Positions 8,287 to 17,070 of a stretch of 64,000 bases of DNA are shown here, piece after piece. The translations under genes were made by a program, and so were the position numbers. Position 1 is the stretch's first letter; each line of letters starts with the position of its first letter. The DNA is from Chitinophagaceae bacterium (GTDB lineage: Bacteria > Bacteroidota > Bacteroidia > Chitinophagales > Chitinophagaceae): contig JALNZE010000003.1 of the NCBI GenBank assembly GCA_023229465.1, positions 186,001 to 250,000 on the forward strand. The letters run 5' to 3'. Below the pieces are notes generated by a model. It was not told the origin of the DNA and did no database searches. It was given only the letters and a program-made list of their open reading frames with translations.

Positions 8287-10512
8287 TTAAAACATCACTC
8301 GCATACTTAAAATGAAATTACTTCCGGCTGCTACTAATCCGGATGAATACGGGCGATAACGGGTATTGGTAATATTCTCCCAGCCCATATTAAATTGTAG
8401 AGGAAGACCTGGTAAACTATAGGCCGCTTTGAAATGTAGCGTGGACCAGGCCGGTGAGTATGGTTTACCATTTACATCTTTGGCATACATAAAAATTTTA
8501 GCCTGCTCACTTGGGGCCAGGTTAGCATGGCTGATAACACTGTTATGAACCCCCTCTAATGCAAACTCAAAATTTTTTGTCCTGCATTTTATAGCTGTTG
8601 ATCCGTAAAATGGCGGAGCATGCCGCAAGGGTACCTGTCTGTTTTTTACATCATCCGTTTCTTTGCCCTGTATCCAGTTTAATTTTGTTTCCCAGGTAAA
8701 TAACTTTGCAAACCTTATCTCCCAGCCCGTTTGTATGCCCCAAACGGTTGCAGTGGCAACATTCTGAATAGCTTCAACAGCGCTTACACTACCATCATAC
8801 AGGATAGAATCTTTGCCATTAAACCGGAAAGGTCTGCGGGTTAGCGCATCCTTTAATACCGTATAAAACGCGGAAAAATAAAACTGGTAATCCTGGCCAA
8901 CCCTATGCACCACACCAATTTCTGCATTATACGCGTACTCAGCTGTAAGGGCTGGATTGGGCACTACCACAATACCGGGTGCAGATTCAAATACCTTTCC
9001 AATGTCATCAATATTCGGCGTTCTGAATCCGGTTGAAAAATTAAAATTTAATTGCCACTTTTCAGATGGCCTGTAAACCAGGCCCGTATTGCCTGTAAAA
9101 GATCCACTGCGATTGATTGCACTGGTAAAAGGAAATTTAAAAAATGTGGTATCAAATGCTGCCCGCGAACTTGTACGACTGTAGCGAAGCCCTCCCACAA
9201 TACTAACCCGTTCAGATAAGTTATTCTTATAGCTAAGATAGGCAGCATAAGAAAGCCAGGAGGAGCCATCCGGATACCGGGTGGCAGTGGGTATTGTTTG
9301 ACCGGTAACTATTTGGGTATTGAATGCAGATGAACCTACCTTATTCTGTATGAATTCAATACCATAAAACAGTTCCTGTTTATTATTGATTTCTTTATTA
9401 AAATCCGCATTAGCAGAAAATGCCCCCACTTTTTCTACCTGGCTCCTTAAATAATTATTATTTCTTCTTCTGTCGTACCGGCTCTCTTCATACTCCTGGT
9501 AAGCCGTTACAAATTTCAACTGGTCAAATAATGAATTTTTCTTTCTGTAGTAAACCTGTAGTGCATGCATGCCCCACAATTGCGGGCCATAATACCATTC
9601 AGCAAAACGCAGCTTCCCGCCGGCATACTCTATAAGCCTGTCGTAGCGCGGTATATTACCCGTTGCTGAATAATGAAAACCATATTGTATATCAAGGTTA
9701 TCAGTTGGTTTATACCTCATTTTATTGATGAAATTTTTTTGCGTATACCCACTAAATTTTTGAACACGTGGATCCGTATTCATAAAAATTGAATCATACC
9801 CATTAACCCTTTGCACATATTGGGAACGCAGGTAAGAGGCATCTCCGCCATGAATACCCATCTTTGTATCGCCAAAATCACTGAATGAAAAGCTTGACAA
9901 AAACGAGCATTTATCAGAACCGATATTCACATCCGCGTGAGCTGTTTTTTCTGTATTGGCAGTTGCATACCTTACCAATCCACTACCCTTTACAATCGTT
10001 TTATTTTTTGCTGATGAAAATTTGGGCTCAAGGGTGTGGAAATCCATTACACCACCGATGGCATCACTTCCATAAATTAATGACCCCGGCCCAAAAATAA
10101 TTTCCGCATCAGCTAATGCCAGCGGATCCAATGAAATTACATTTTGAATATTTCCGCTCCGGTAAATGGCATTGTTCATCCTAACCCCATCAACAACCAT
10201 CAAAATTCTGTTTGTGGCAAACCCACGTATCATAGGACTACCACCGCCACCCTGGCTTTTCTGTATAAATACTTCCCCGGTAGCGCCCAACAAATCAGCC
10301 ATGGTTTGGGAGTTCTTCAAACGGGCATCACGAATCGCAATTTTAGAGATGCGGTTGGGAACTTCATTTAATTTTCGCTCCCACTTATTGTAGGTTACAA
10401 TAACCTCATCCAGTGTGGTCACTGGTTTTAGTGAATCTATTTGTATGGCCTGAGCACCTCCCTGCATACATAACAAGGCGGCGGCTAACACGGCGGTAAT
10501 TTTTTTAATCAT
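8287..10512 (-). CDS. TonB-dependent outer-membrane receptor
   Basis: A 741-aa TonB-dependent receptor with signal peptide (about residues 1-22), a TonB-box-like segment (TTLDEVIVTY), plug domain, and a 22-strand barrel ending in the aromatic SMRVMF terminus. The plug motifs FIQKSQGGGGSPMIRGF and RILMVVDGVRMNN look like heme/siderophore-type receptors rather than SusC: no SusD gene and no carboxypeptidase-like N-terminal domain are present. Its start codon overlaps the stop of the methyltransferase gene by 4 bp (ATGA), so the two are translationally coupled despite unrelated jobs. Ligand unknown. Confidence 0.9.
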   Translation of the reverse strand: MIKKITAVLAAALLCMQGGAQAIQIDSLKPVTTLDEVIVTYNKWERKLNEVPNRISKIAIRDARLKNSQTMADLLGATGEVFIQKSQGGGGSPMIRGFATNRILMVVDGVRMNNAIYRSGNIQNVISLDPLALADAEIIFGPGSLIYGSDAIGGVMDFHTLEPKFSSAKNKTIVKGSGLVRYATANTEKTAHADVNIGSDKCSFLSSFSFSDFGDTKMGIHGGDASYLRSQYVQRVNGYDSIFMNTDPRVQKFSGYTQKNFINKMRYKPTDNLDIQYGFHYSATGNIPRYDRLIEYAGGKLRFAEWYYGPQLWGMHALQVYYRKKNSLFDQLKFVTAYQEYEESRYDRRRNNNYLRSQVEKVGAFSANADFNKEINNKQELFYGIEFIQNKVGSSAFNTQIVTGQTIPTATRYPDGSSWLSYAAYLSYKNNLSERVSIVGGLRYSRTSSRAAFDTTFFKFPFTSAINRSGSFTGNTGLVYRPSEKWQLNFNFSTGFRTPNIDDIGKVFESAPGIVVVPNPALTAEYAYNAEIGVVHRVGQDYQFYFSAFYTVLKDALTRRPFRFNGKDSILYDGSVSAVEAIQNVATATVWGIQTGWEIRFAKLFTWETKLNWIQGKETDDVKNRQVPLRHAPPFYGSTAIKCRTKNFEFALEGVHNSVISHANLAPSEQAKIFMYAKDVNGKPYSPAWSTLHFKAAYSLPGLPLQFNMGWENITNTRYRPYSSGLVAAGSNFILSMRVMF

Positions 10513-11708
10513 TGAATTGGATTAACTGTCTGCTGTCCGGGCTTATCTTCTCTTTTCGTACCTGCATACAATTCGTATTCCAACAAACGGCAGTCGATGG
10601 TGGCATTAAAAAATTCAATACGCCTGCTGGGTTTCAAGCGAATTTTTTTGGCAAGGTCAAGATTACCCGTAAAAACATATCCCGTATATCCCCTGCACTT
10701 ATTTTTTAGAAAATCACCTATCCTCGCATAGGTTGCATTGAGTTCTATTTCATCACCTAACCTTTCACCATATTCAGGATTAAACATAATCACTCCATCA
10801 AACGCTTCAGGAATAATGGTTTGTTCAAAATCACCTACCGCAAATGCTATCAAATGCTCCACACCTGCTGCCGCTGCATTGATCTTTGCAGTAGCAATAG
10901 CCTGACTGCTTATATCTGTTGCCGTTATTTTAAGTCCTGCCGGTTCCGTTACCTGTTCAGCCAATTTACCCCTTTCAATCGTATACATGGATGGATCATA
11001 CCCTTTCAGATGCATGAAGGAATAGTTATGCCGCAATAATCCCGGGCGACGGTTAGTGGCAATCAGGGCAGCTTCAATGGCCAGGGTACCTGAGCCACAC
11101 ATTGGATTAATAAAAGGCCCTGTTCTGTTCCATTTAGTAGATAAAATGGTTGCGGCTGCCAATGCCTCCAGCATGGGGGCTTTGCCTGGTAATTTCCGAT
11201 AGCCATGCTTGGCAAGCGTTTCGCCGGAAGTATCTAAAAATATTTCTGCTTCTTCGTGTTTCCAGAATAAATAAACCACTGCCCCGGTTAGCTCCGAACC
11301 GGTTGAGGGCCTCTTACCTGTTTCATTGCGCATTCTGTCCACAATGGCATCCTTTACCCGCAAATTGGCAAATAAATTGGTTTGAATAGACGGATGAAAA
11401 ACATTGCTCGTTACAGAAAAATAACCATCCGGATCAATAACCGATTCCCAGTTTATGGTAACAAGATTTTCGTATAATTCATCAGGATTATTACAGGTAA
11501 AAGCTTTCAGAGAATACATAACCTGGCTGGCACAACGCAAATTCAGGTTTAACCGGATGCAGTCTTCCACTGTTCCCTGCAGTTCTACACCTGTTTGAAA
11601 AGTACGGGTAACAACATACCCTAAAGCCAGCACATCAGTTTGTAATGCGTGGGATAACCATTTATGGCAGGTTATGATGATACGCCGGGGAGTGGTAAAT
11701 ACTTGCAT
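10509..11708 (-). CDS. THUMP-domain class I SAM-dependent RNA methyltransferase (RlmL-like)
   Basis: A 399-aa methyltransferase of the COG0116 family that modifies a guanine in 23S rRNA. An N-terminal ferredoxin-like/THUMP region (about 1-160) precedes a Rossmann domain with PMCGSGTLAIEAAL and the catalytic loop FNPEYGER. In E. coli RlmL the loop reads NPPYGER; the Glu in place of the second Pro is, as I recall, usual in Bacteroidota. It lacks the second RlmK half of the E. coli protein. Its stop overlaps the start of the TonB receptor by 4 bp. Confidence 0.88.
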   Translation of the reverse strand: MQVFTTPRRIIITCHKWLSHALQTDVLALGYVVTRTFQTGVELQGTVEDCIRLNLNLRCASQVMYSLKAFTCNNPDELYENLVTINWESVIDPDGYFSVTSNVFHPSIQTNLFANLRVKDAIVDRMRNETGKRPSTGSELTGAVVYLFWKHEEAEIFLDTSGETLAKHGYRKLPGKAPMLEALAAATILSTKWNRTGPFINPMCGSGTLAIEAALIATNRRPGLLRHNYSFMHLKGYDPSMYTIERGKLAEQVTEPAGLKITATDISSQAIATAKINAAAAGVEHLIAFAVGDFEQTIIPEAFDGVIMFNPEYGERLGDEIELNATYARIGDFLKNKCRGYTGYVFTGNLDLAKKIRLKPSRRIEFFNATIDCRLLEYELYAGTKREDKPGQQTVNPIQ

Positions 11709-11778
11709 GAATACAAACTTAAGCGATTATTCCGGCTGTTTAATTAGTCACGGGTACATCAGTTAATCAAAAAAAAGA

Positions 11779-11800
11779 AACCCCTGTAAAAACAGGGGTT
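11779..11800 (-). terminator. Rho-independent terminator, minus strand
   Basis: Perfect inverted repeat AACCCCTG / CAGGGGTT around a 6-nt loop, followed on the minus strand by a T-rich tract. It lies upstream of the methyltransferase start, so it must end a transcript coming from 11801 or further right. Confidence 0.8.
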
Positions 11801-12052
11801 GAACCAAAACTAACTGCTATATGAAGAAACTCTAAAATTTGCTTTATTAATGTTTACGCTTTAAATTTTTTCAAATTACCCCTTACCAAATTCTGCTACT
11901 TGAATTGGTACACAGTAAAGGTCTGCAGAAACTTAACAATAGCCATTACATAAATCACTAAATAAATTGCATAATTCACGCATCCGCTTCTTTTCAGAAA
12001 GCGGACGTAATTACCGGGCATTGCCTATCCGGAATCCCGTCTTGCTAAAAAA
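11801..12052. other. Non-coding stretch between two minus-strand terminators
   Basis: About 250 bp with no credible gene, bounded by terminators on both sides, each oriented for minus-strand transcription. It includes a short hairpin TCCGCTT / AAGCGGA near 11986-12006. The plus strand holds only a 4-codon ORF (ATGAAGAAACTCTAA at 11821), which looks like the beginning of a signal-peptide gene but stops at once. A small RNA on the minus strand is possible; I recognise no family. Confidence 0.4.
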
Positions 12053-12078
12053 AATCCCCTGCACGGAAGCAGGGGATT
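12053..12078 (-). terminator. Rho-independent terminator of the 76-aa gene
   Basis: Perfect inverted repeat AATCCCCTGC / GCAGGGGATT with a 6-nt loop, followed by a T-run on the minus strand. It lies 25 bp downstream of the small gene at 12104-12334. Confidence 0.88.
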
Positions 12079-12103
12079 GACAAATCGTTTTAAAAATGAA
12101 TCA

Positions 12104-12334
12104 TTACCTGAGATATCTTCTGGAAAAGGTGGCCGATTTCATACCACGCCGGATATTCCACAGGTCAACTATACCAAAACCTGGCGTTGCTTTTCTTTTT
12201 TTGTTTACCAGAATAAGACCGGTTGCTACCGTTTCTCTTACTTCATTTACTAATTGCTTCAGTTCATCTGCTTCTATTCTTACAATAGAAGGCATTACAT
12301 TACCATTCATAATATGCTTATTTTTATTATTCAA
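12104..12334 (-). CDS. Small basic protein of unknown function, 76 aa
   Basis: A 76-aa basic protein. Residues 20-40 (ADELKQLVNEVRETVA) look helical, and the C-terminal third is rich in Arg and Lys (KKRKATPGFG, WNIRRGMKSATFSRRYLR). The start may instead be Met9 or Met14. The gene is a well-defined single transcription unit: a consensus Bacteroidota promoter about 115 bp upstream and a strong terminator just downstream. Nucleic-acid binding is plausible from charge alone; I recognise no family. Confidence 0.62.
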   Translation of the reverse strand: MNNKNKHIMNGNVMPSIVRIEADELKQLVNEVRETVATGLILVNKKRKATPGFGIVDLWNIRRGMKSATFSRRYLR

Positions 12335-12447
12335 TATTTAACTGAGCGGAAACAGGGAGTAAAAAACCAATTCAACCGTTAGAAGAATGCTTCAGGATTG
12401 TACCATCCATGAGACTGTTATATACCTCGTCGCTCAATTTCAGGGTG

Positions 12448-12479
12448 CAAAGGTACTACTTACTGACTTACTGAGCAAA
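12448..12479 (-). promoter_or_regulatory. Bacteroidota sigma-70-type promoter
   Basis: On the minus strand, TTTG (rc of 12476-12479), 20 bp, then TACCTTTG (rc of 12448-12455). This matches the Bacteroidota consensus TTTG-N19-21-TAnnTTTG exactly. Transcription would start near 12441 and read into the 76-aa gene, leaving a leader of about 105 nt. Confidence 0.75.
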
Positions 12480-12519
12480 TAAAATTACAAATAATAGGTT
12501 AATCCGTTCAAAAGGGCAA

Positions 12520-13530
12520 TTATTTTGTGATACCCAAATCAATATCAGGGCTGTCTTCATCGGTAATCAAAACCTTACCCCTGTTGGTTCTAACTATTCT
12601 TGAGTAGAGTGATATTTCTTTATCAAAAAGAAATCGTAGAAATAGTTTTGTCCAAGAGGTATGGTACGACAGTGTATCATAAAAAGCAGGGGCCTTTTTC
12701 CTGATTAGCGGAAGTTTGTTCCAGGGTATTGATGGAAAATCGTGGTGTTCATTATGATACCCTACATTAAAAGCGACCGTATTTAATATCCCGTAGTAAC
12801 TATAGGTTTCCTGTTCGCCATCGGTTAAATAATGTTCCTGTATCCACCTGGCGCCCAAAGGATGCAAGCCCACAGAAAAGAAAAAACTCAATACCATAAA
12901 AGCAATGGCTTTGGAGCCAAAAAGATAGGCAATGAGTATAATCGCAATCATCTGAACCAGCCAGTTCAGCGCTACCCATTTATTAAAAGGCTTGATCTCC
13001 TGTAGCCTTGGAAATCTGAATAACTGAAAAAAAGGATAGAATAATAACCAGATCACTTTACCAATAAAATAATTATCAATCAGTTTCGCTTCCCAGTAAT
13101 TGGGCAAATCACCGTCCAGTTCATACACTCCCTGGAAAGAATGATGCTTGAGATGGTATTTTTCAAATGAAACCGAACTCGGAAAAATCAAAGGAATATT
13201 AGCCAAAATACCTGCCAAACGATTAGCGGCATGGCTTTTGAAAATCAACCGGTGAGAACATTCGTGGATCATGACAAATAAAGCATGGTCCGCAAAAGCG
13301 CCTAACAGATAGGCAGCTCCAACAACTATCCACCACGACTGATCTGCAACCAGCCAACAAAAAATAATTTGAAACCCGACTAACCCTATAATAGCAAGAA
13401 AGGTAAGCGGATTCTTTCCAATCAGCTTACGCATATCGGGAAACTGTTTGAGAATTTCCTTAGTTCGAATTCGATGAGGTTCACTGGTGGTAACATGTAC
13501 AAAGTTTTTCTTCTCCTGCATATCGAACAA
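12520..13530 (-). CDS. Sphingolipid delta-4 desaturase (DEGS/DES1)-like membrane desaturase
   Basis: A 336-aa di-iron membrane desaturase. The three His boxes are HECSH (89-93), HLKHH (126-130) and HNEHH (259-263), between hydrophobic segments near 43-62, 66-86, 155-172 and 190-220. The N-terminal EPHRIRTKEILKQFP matches the Lipid_DES segment of dihydroceramide desaturases, and the third box lies in GYHNEHHDFPSIPW, nearly the eukaryotic DES1 signature, together with ETYSYYG. Known DES1 enzymes introduce the 4,5-trans double bond in dihydroceramide. The bacterial substrate is inferred, and acyl-lipid desaturation remains possible. Transcribed alone. Confidence 0.85.
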   Translation of the reverse strand: MFDMQEKKNFVHVTTSEPHRIRTKEILKQFPDMRKLIGKNPLTFLAIIGLVGFQIIFCWLVADQSWWIVVGAAYLLGAFADHALFVMIHECSHRLIFKSHAANRLAGILANIPLIFPSSVSFEKYHLKHHSFQGVYELDGDLPNYWEAKLIDNYFIGKVIWLLFYPFFQLFRFPRLQEIKPFNKWVALNWLVQMIAIILIAYLFGSKAIAFMVLSFFFSVGLHPLGARWIQEHYLTDGEQETYSYYGILNTVAFNVGYHNEHHDFPSIPWNKLPLIRKKAPAFYDTLSYHTSWTKLFLRFLFDKEISLYSRIVRTNRGKVLITDEDSPDIDLGITK

Positions 13531-13701
13531 GATACTATTATAGATACGAAATACTGATTAAATTATCTTTACCCTGCATTTTACACAATCACCCGTTCAG
13601 GAAACGGGCTCATCCGGCATTTAAAAAGCATCCCGGTTTGCTGCAAATATTTTAATTTTAGCGCACATACCTATTCATCAATACATAACCGGTAAATTAT
13701 C

Positions 13702-14745
13702 ATGCTACCAATCAAAACAGCCATCCTTTCTTTCGGCGTGTCGGGCAGGGTTTTTCATGCCCCTTTTATCCATCTTCATCCCGGTTTTGAATTATATGGT
13801 GTTTGGGAAAGAACAAAATCCGAATCAGCTTCCTTTTATCCAGGCATCAAACTATTCCGAACACTGGAAGAACTGCTGGCAGATGAGTCTATAGAACTGG
13901 TGATTGTAAATACGCCTACTGCCACTCATTTTGAGTATACAAAAAAGGTGTTGGCCACAGGTAAACATGCCGTGGTTGAAAAAGCATTTACCACATCCGT
14001 TGAAGAAGCCATTGAACTTAAAGAATTAGCCGACAGCAGCGGAAAAGTCGTCTCTGTTTTCCAGAACCGGCGCTGGGACAGTGATTTTAAAACAGTGAAG
14101 AAAATAATACAGGAAGGCTGGCTGGGTGAGATTATGGAGGCTGAATTTCATTTCGACAGATACAAAGAAGAACTGAGTCCTAAAACACATAAAGAAATAC
14201 CATCGCCCGGTGCGGGTTTACTGAATGATCTGGGGCCCCATCTTATCGATCAGGCTTTGCATTTATTCGGACTGCCCCAATCCGTATTTGCTGATCTGCG
14301 CATCACCCGGCAAGGATCGCAGGTAGACGATTACTTTGAAATTCTTTTTTACTATCCAAACTTAAGAGTAAGGCTGAAAGCGGGTTACCAGGTAAGAGAA
14401 CCCATCCCGGCTTATGTGGTGCATGGCAGGAAGGGATCATTCTTAAAAAGTCGCGGAGATGTTCAGGAATCACATTTAATGGCCAATCAGGTACCCAACT
14501 TACAGGAATGGGGTACAGAGGCTGAAACTGAACAGGGATTACTGCATACAGAAAAAGACGGCAGGTTACTACGCGAAAGAGTGCCTACGCTTCAGGGAAA
14601 TTACTATGCTTATTATGAAGGCATATACCAATCCATTCGCAACCATGCACCAATACAGGTTACCACACAGGACGGTATGAATGTAATGAAGGTTATTAAT
14701 ACCTGCTTTAGAAGCAATGAAGCAAAAAAAGTGATCGATTTATAA
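13702..14745 (+). CDS. Gfo/Idh/MocA family oxidoreductase
   Basis: A 347-aa NAD(P)-dependent oxidoreductase. The N-terminal Rossmann domain has the cofactor loop FGVSGRVFHAPFI (residues 11-23) and the EKAFTTSVEEA segment, with the EK motif that normally carries the catalytic Lys. The C-terminal dimerisation domain starts near residue 125. The N-terminus resembles the YdgJ-like subfamily of sugar/inositol dehydrogenases. It is divergent from the desaturase gene and convergent with fructose-6-phosphate aldolase. Substrate unknown. Confidence 0.87.
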   Translation: MLPIKTAILSFGVSGRVFHAPFIHLHPGFELYGVWERTKSESASFYPGIKLFRTLEELLADESIELVIVNTPTATHFEYTKKVLATGKHAVVEKAFTTSVEEAIELKELADSSGKVVSVFQNRRWDSDFKTVKKIIQEGWLGEIMEAEFHFDRYKEELSPKTHKEIPSPGAGLLNDLGPHLIDQALHLFGLPQSVFADLRITRQGSQVDDYFEILFYYPNLRVRLKAGYQVREPIPAYVVHGRKGSFLKSRGDVQESHLMANQVPNLQEWGTEAETEQGLLHTEKDGRLLRERVPTLQGNYYAYYEGIYQSIRNHAPIQVTTQDGMNVMKVINTCFRSNEAKKVIDL

Positions 14746-14777
14746 GATCAGGCTTCCTTAATGGGTGTTCAGCCTCT

Positions 14778-15428
14778 TTACATTCTCTTGGCATCTTCCA
14801 GAAACTTGGCCAGGCCAATATCGGTTAAAGGATGTTTTAATAATCCAAGAATCGAATCCAGCGGACAGGTACATACGTCGGCGCCGAGTTCTGCCGCTTT
14901 AATGATATGAAGTGCATTGCGTATAGAAGCAGCCAATATTTCTGTTTTATAATTCTGTATATCAAAAATATGCCTCAGTTGCCCTATCAGTTCCATACCA
15001 TCCCAACCACTATCGTCAATACGACCAATGAAAGGAGATACATAGCTGGCACCGGCTTTAGCGGCAAGAATGGCCTGACCGGCAGAAAAAATCAAGGTAC
15101 AGTTGGTACGGATACCATTATCCGCGAACCATTTGATGGCTTTAATACCCTCTTTAATCATCGGCACCTTTACCACAATATTCGGGTGAATGGCGGCTAA
15201 TTTTTTGCCCTCTTCCACCATACCGGCAAAATCGGTAGATAAAACCTCAGCGCTGATATCGCCATCAACCAGCTCACAAATGGTTTTGTAATGCTGCGCG
15301 ATGGCTTCCTCCCCTTTAATGCCCTCTTTGGCCATTAAACTTGGATTGGTAGTAACCCCATCAAGGATTCCTAAATCATTGGCTTCTTTAATCTGGGCCA
15401 AATTACCCGTGTCGATAAAAAATTTCAT
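14778..15428 (-). CDS. fsa: Fructose-6-phosphate aldolase (transaldolase-like)
   Basis: A 216-aa single-domain class I aldolase of the TalC/FSA group, much shorter than full transaldolases. Visible motifs are FIDTGN (4-9), VTTNPSLM (25-32), the Schiff-base Lys K87 in [17 protein letters not shown] and [13 protein letters not shown]. It either splits fructose 6-phosphate to dihydroxyacetone and glyceraldehyde 3-phosphate or acts as a short transaldolase; Bacteroidota proteins of this type are often annotated as transaldolase. The SRP RNA lies 90 bp upstream. Confidence 0.92.
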   Translation of the reverse strand: MKFFIDTGNLAQIKEANDLGILDGVTTNPSLMAKEGIKGEEAIAQHYKTICELVDGDISAEVLSTDFAGMVEEGKKLAAIHPNIVVKVPMIKEGIKAIKWFADNGIRTNCTLIFSAGQAILAAKAGASYVSPFIGRIDDSGWDGMELIGQLRHIFDIQNYKTEILAASIRNALHIIKAAELGADVCTCPLDSILGLLKHPLTDIGLAKFLEDAKRM

Positions 15429-15515
15429 ACTTGATTTTCAAATGAACGAATAAAAAATACTGACTGCCCTATACACGAATCAGTACATTCACTATTCGGG
15501 TAAAGAAGAAAAAAT

Positions 15516-15610
15516 GGCAGGCTACTCACATCGCACCGCTACAACCGCCTATCCTTGCTGTATTCCTACCCTGGGGAGGTTCAGCAGGAGCTGGTCGTGT
15601 AAGACCTGCC
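15516..15610 (-). ncRNA. ffs: Signal recognition particle RNA, small bacterial type (4.5S)
   Basis: The minus strand shows the SRP domain IV signature: CAGG, then GTA, a GGAA tetraloop, TAC, then AGCA, which forms the conserved symmetric loop and the Ffh-binding hairpin. The outer ends pair as GGCAGG / CCTGCC, giving a 95-nt rod-like RNA. A TAnnTTTG -7 box (TATTTTTG, rc of 15615-15622) lies 5 bp upstream of the 5' end, and a T-rich tract follows the 3' end. The exact ends are estimates from pairing. It guides Ffh-dependent targeting of membrane and secreted proteins. Confidence 0.88.
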
Positions 15611-15687
15611 GCCGCAAAAATAAGGGTTGACGCGATATTTCCATGATTTTTTTAGACGAATACCTTAGAATATACAATAACAGCAAC

Positions 15688-16968
15688 TCAGAACCCCCCT
15701 GCTCCATTTCTTGAATTAATGGTAGTAACCCCAACCAGTTCATCATAGCGGCTGCTGAAAGAACGGTAATAAAATAAGATAGTATATTGATTTTCTGTTT
15801 CCCAGTAATTGCCCTCAGTTAAAGCAGTTTCTGCTTTTGCGGCTAAATGTTTAGCATCTTTGGTAACATAGGTATAACTATAATAGCCCTGCTTTAAAAG
15901 CAGTGTTTTGGTGTAGACCCCTTTTTCTGCATCATAATTCATGAGAGAGGTATCACCAACCTGGTTGTCAGTCATCTGTCCTAACAGGTACAGGTTTTTA
16001 CCGGCATAGGGTTGATTCCTTGCGGGAGCAAAAGTAAAATGCACATTTGCATACTCAGTTTGCCACCAGGGATTAACCGATTCTGTAGTAGCTATTTCAT
16101 CCCAACCATTTCTATCCCTGAAAAATAGATAGCGCAGGTTATTTCGCTCTACATCGGTTTTAATAAATATATCATTCGGTTCCTTTGTTTTATCTACCCT
16201 GTCTACCCTATCACTCTGAAAGCGAAAACTTTGCAAATCCGCCCATCGGTATTCTTTTCCCGCTGAAAAAACACAATCCTGTTCCCCATTATATTCCAAT
16301 ACTTTATTACGGATAAAAGATGGCTGAATATTTTTTACCGCGTCATCCCATCGGTTATTCTGTAATACTACCACACTGGTTTGCTGCGGACTGAGCACAT
16401 TCAATTCCTGCGTATTTACAGAAAATTGAATTTTCTGGTGTGTACGCAATAACCCATTATCAAAAGGTTGCTGTACCTGGGCGCCAATGCTCACCTTGTT
16501 ATCTACAATAAGCATTCTCCTGGTAAATGCCGGCTTAGCTGTATCAGCATCCAGGTAAACCAGTAACAGGTAATTACCACTTTTAACAGGAATACAATTT
16601 CTTTCGGGTAATAAGGCCTGGTAATGCACATATTTGGAACTGGTGAATGAAGACATCCTGTACTGACTCAGCCGGTTTTGTGTAAACCCTTTTATGTAAT
16701 CAAATACATTCACATCAGCCCGCGTCCAGTCTGCATTACATAAAATATACGTGTAATAATAGTTGCGTGCATAGCCACTCATATCATCAAAGTGAAGTTC
16801 CAGCTGATCAGTTGAATGAAGTGTAAGCAACGGAAGGCTTTGCTGGTTATTCTGTTGAAATAGCTTCACTGTTTTAATAGTAGGCATATACACCTGATCA
16901 GGCAAACGTTGTGCCTGCAGCCAATTGCAAAGGGAGAAAAGTATCAATAAAACTGCTGACTTATACAT
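15688..16968 (-). CDS. Type IX secretion system plug protein (DUF5103)
   Basis: A 426-aa exported protein with a signal peptide (about 1-19, ending LQAQ) and a beta-rich body matching DUF5103, now annotated as the T9SS plug protein. Recognisable segments are the N-terminal VYMPTIKTVKLF, the CNADWTRADV region, and the NDIFIKTDVERNNLRYLFF / GWDEIATTESVNPWWQTEYANVHF region. In Bacteroidota the Plug closes the SprA translocon on the periplasmic side. It is divergent from the LolE-like permease. A T9SS is thus expected in the genome, although no other core component is in this window. Confidence 0.85.
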   Translation of the reverse strand: MYKSAVLLILFSLCNWLQAQRLPDQVYMPTIKTVKLFQQNNQQSLPLLTLHSTDQLELHFDDMSGYARNYYYTYILCNADWTRADVNVFDYIKGFTQNRLSQYRMSSFTSSKYVHYQALLPERNCIPVKSGNYLLLVYLDADTAKPAFTRRMLIVDNKVSIGAQVQQPFDNGLLRTHQKIQFSVNTQELNVLSPQQTSVVVLQNNRWDDAVKNIQPSFIRNKVLEYNGEQDCVFSAGKEYRWADLQSFRFQSDRVDRVDKTKEPNDIFIKTDVERNNLRYLFFRDRNGWDEIATTESVNPWWQTEYANVHFTFAPARNQPYAGKNLYLLGQMTDNQVGDTSLMNYDAEKGVYTKTLLLKQGYYSYTYVTKDAKHLAAKAETALTEGNYWETENQYTILFYYRSFSSRYDELVGVTTINSRNGAGGF

Positions 16969-17017
16969 ACAGGTAATTCTGCTTAAACATACAACAATCT
17001 GCCAATTTACAAATGCT

Positions 17018-17049
17018 TTTGCTGCATTGGTTAGTGCAATGTAGTTTTG
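17018..17049 (+). promoter_or_regulatory. Bacteroidota promoter of the LolE-like permease
   Basis: TTTG at 17018-17021, 20 bp, TAGTTTTG at 17042-17049: an exact match to TTTG-N20-TAnnTTTG. The predicted start of transcription is near 17056, which rules out the upstream TTG at 17047 as start codon of the permease. Confidence 0.75.
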
Positions 17050-17070
17050 ATTGATCTAAAATCATGCCGA

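Noticed and set aside
11821..11835. ATGAAGAAACTCTAA, resembling the start of a signal-peptide gene
   Set aside because: Stops after four codons and nothing in any frame downstream continues as an exported protein.
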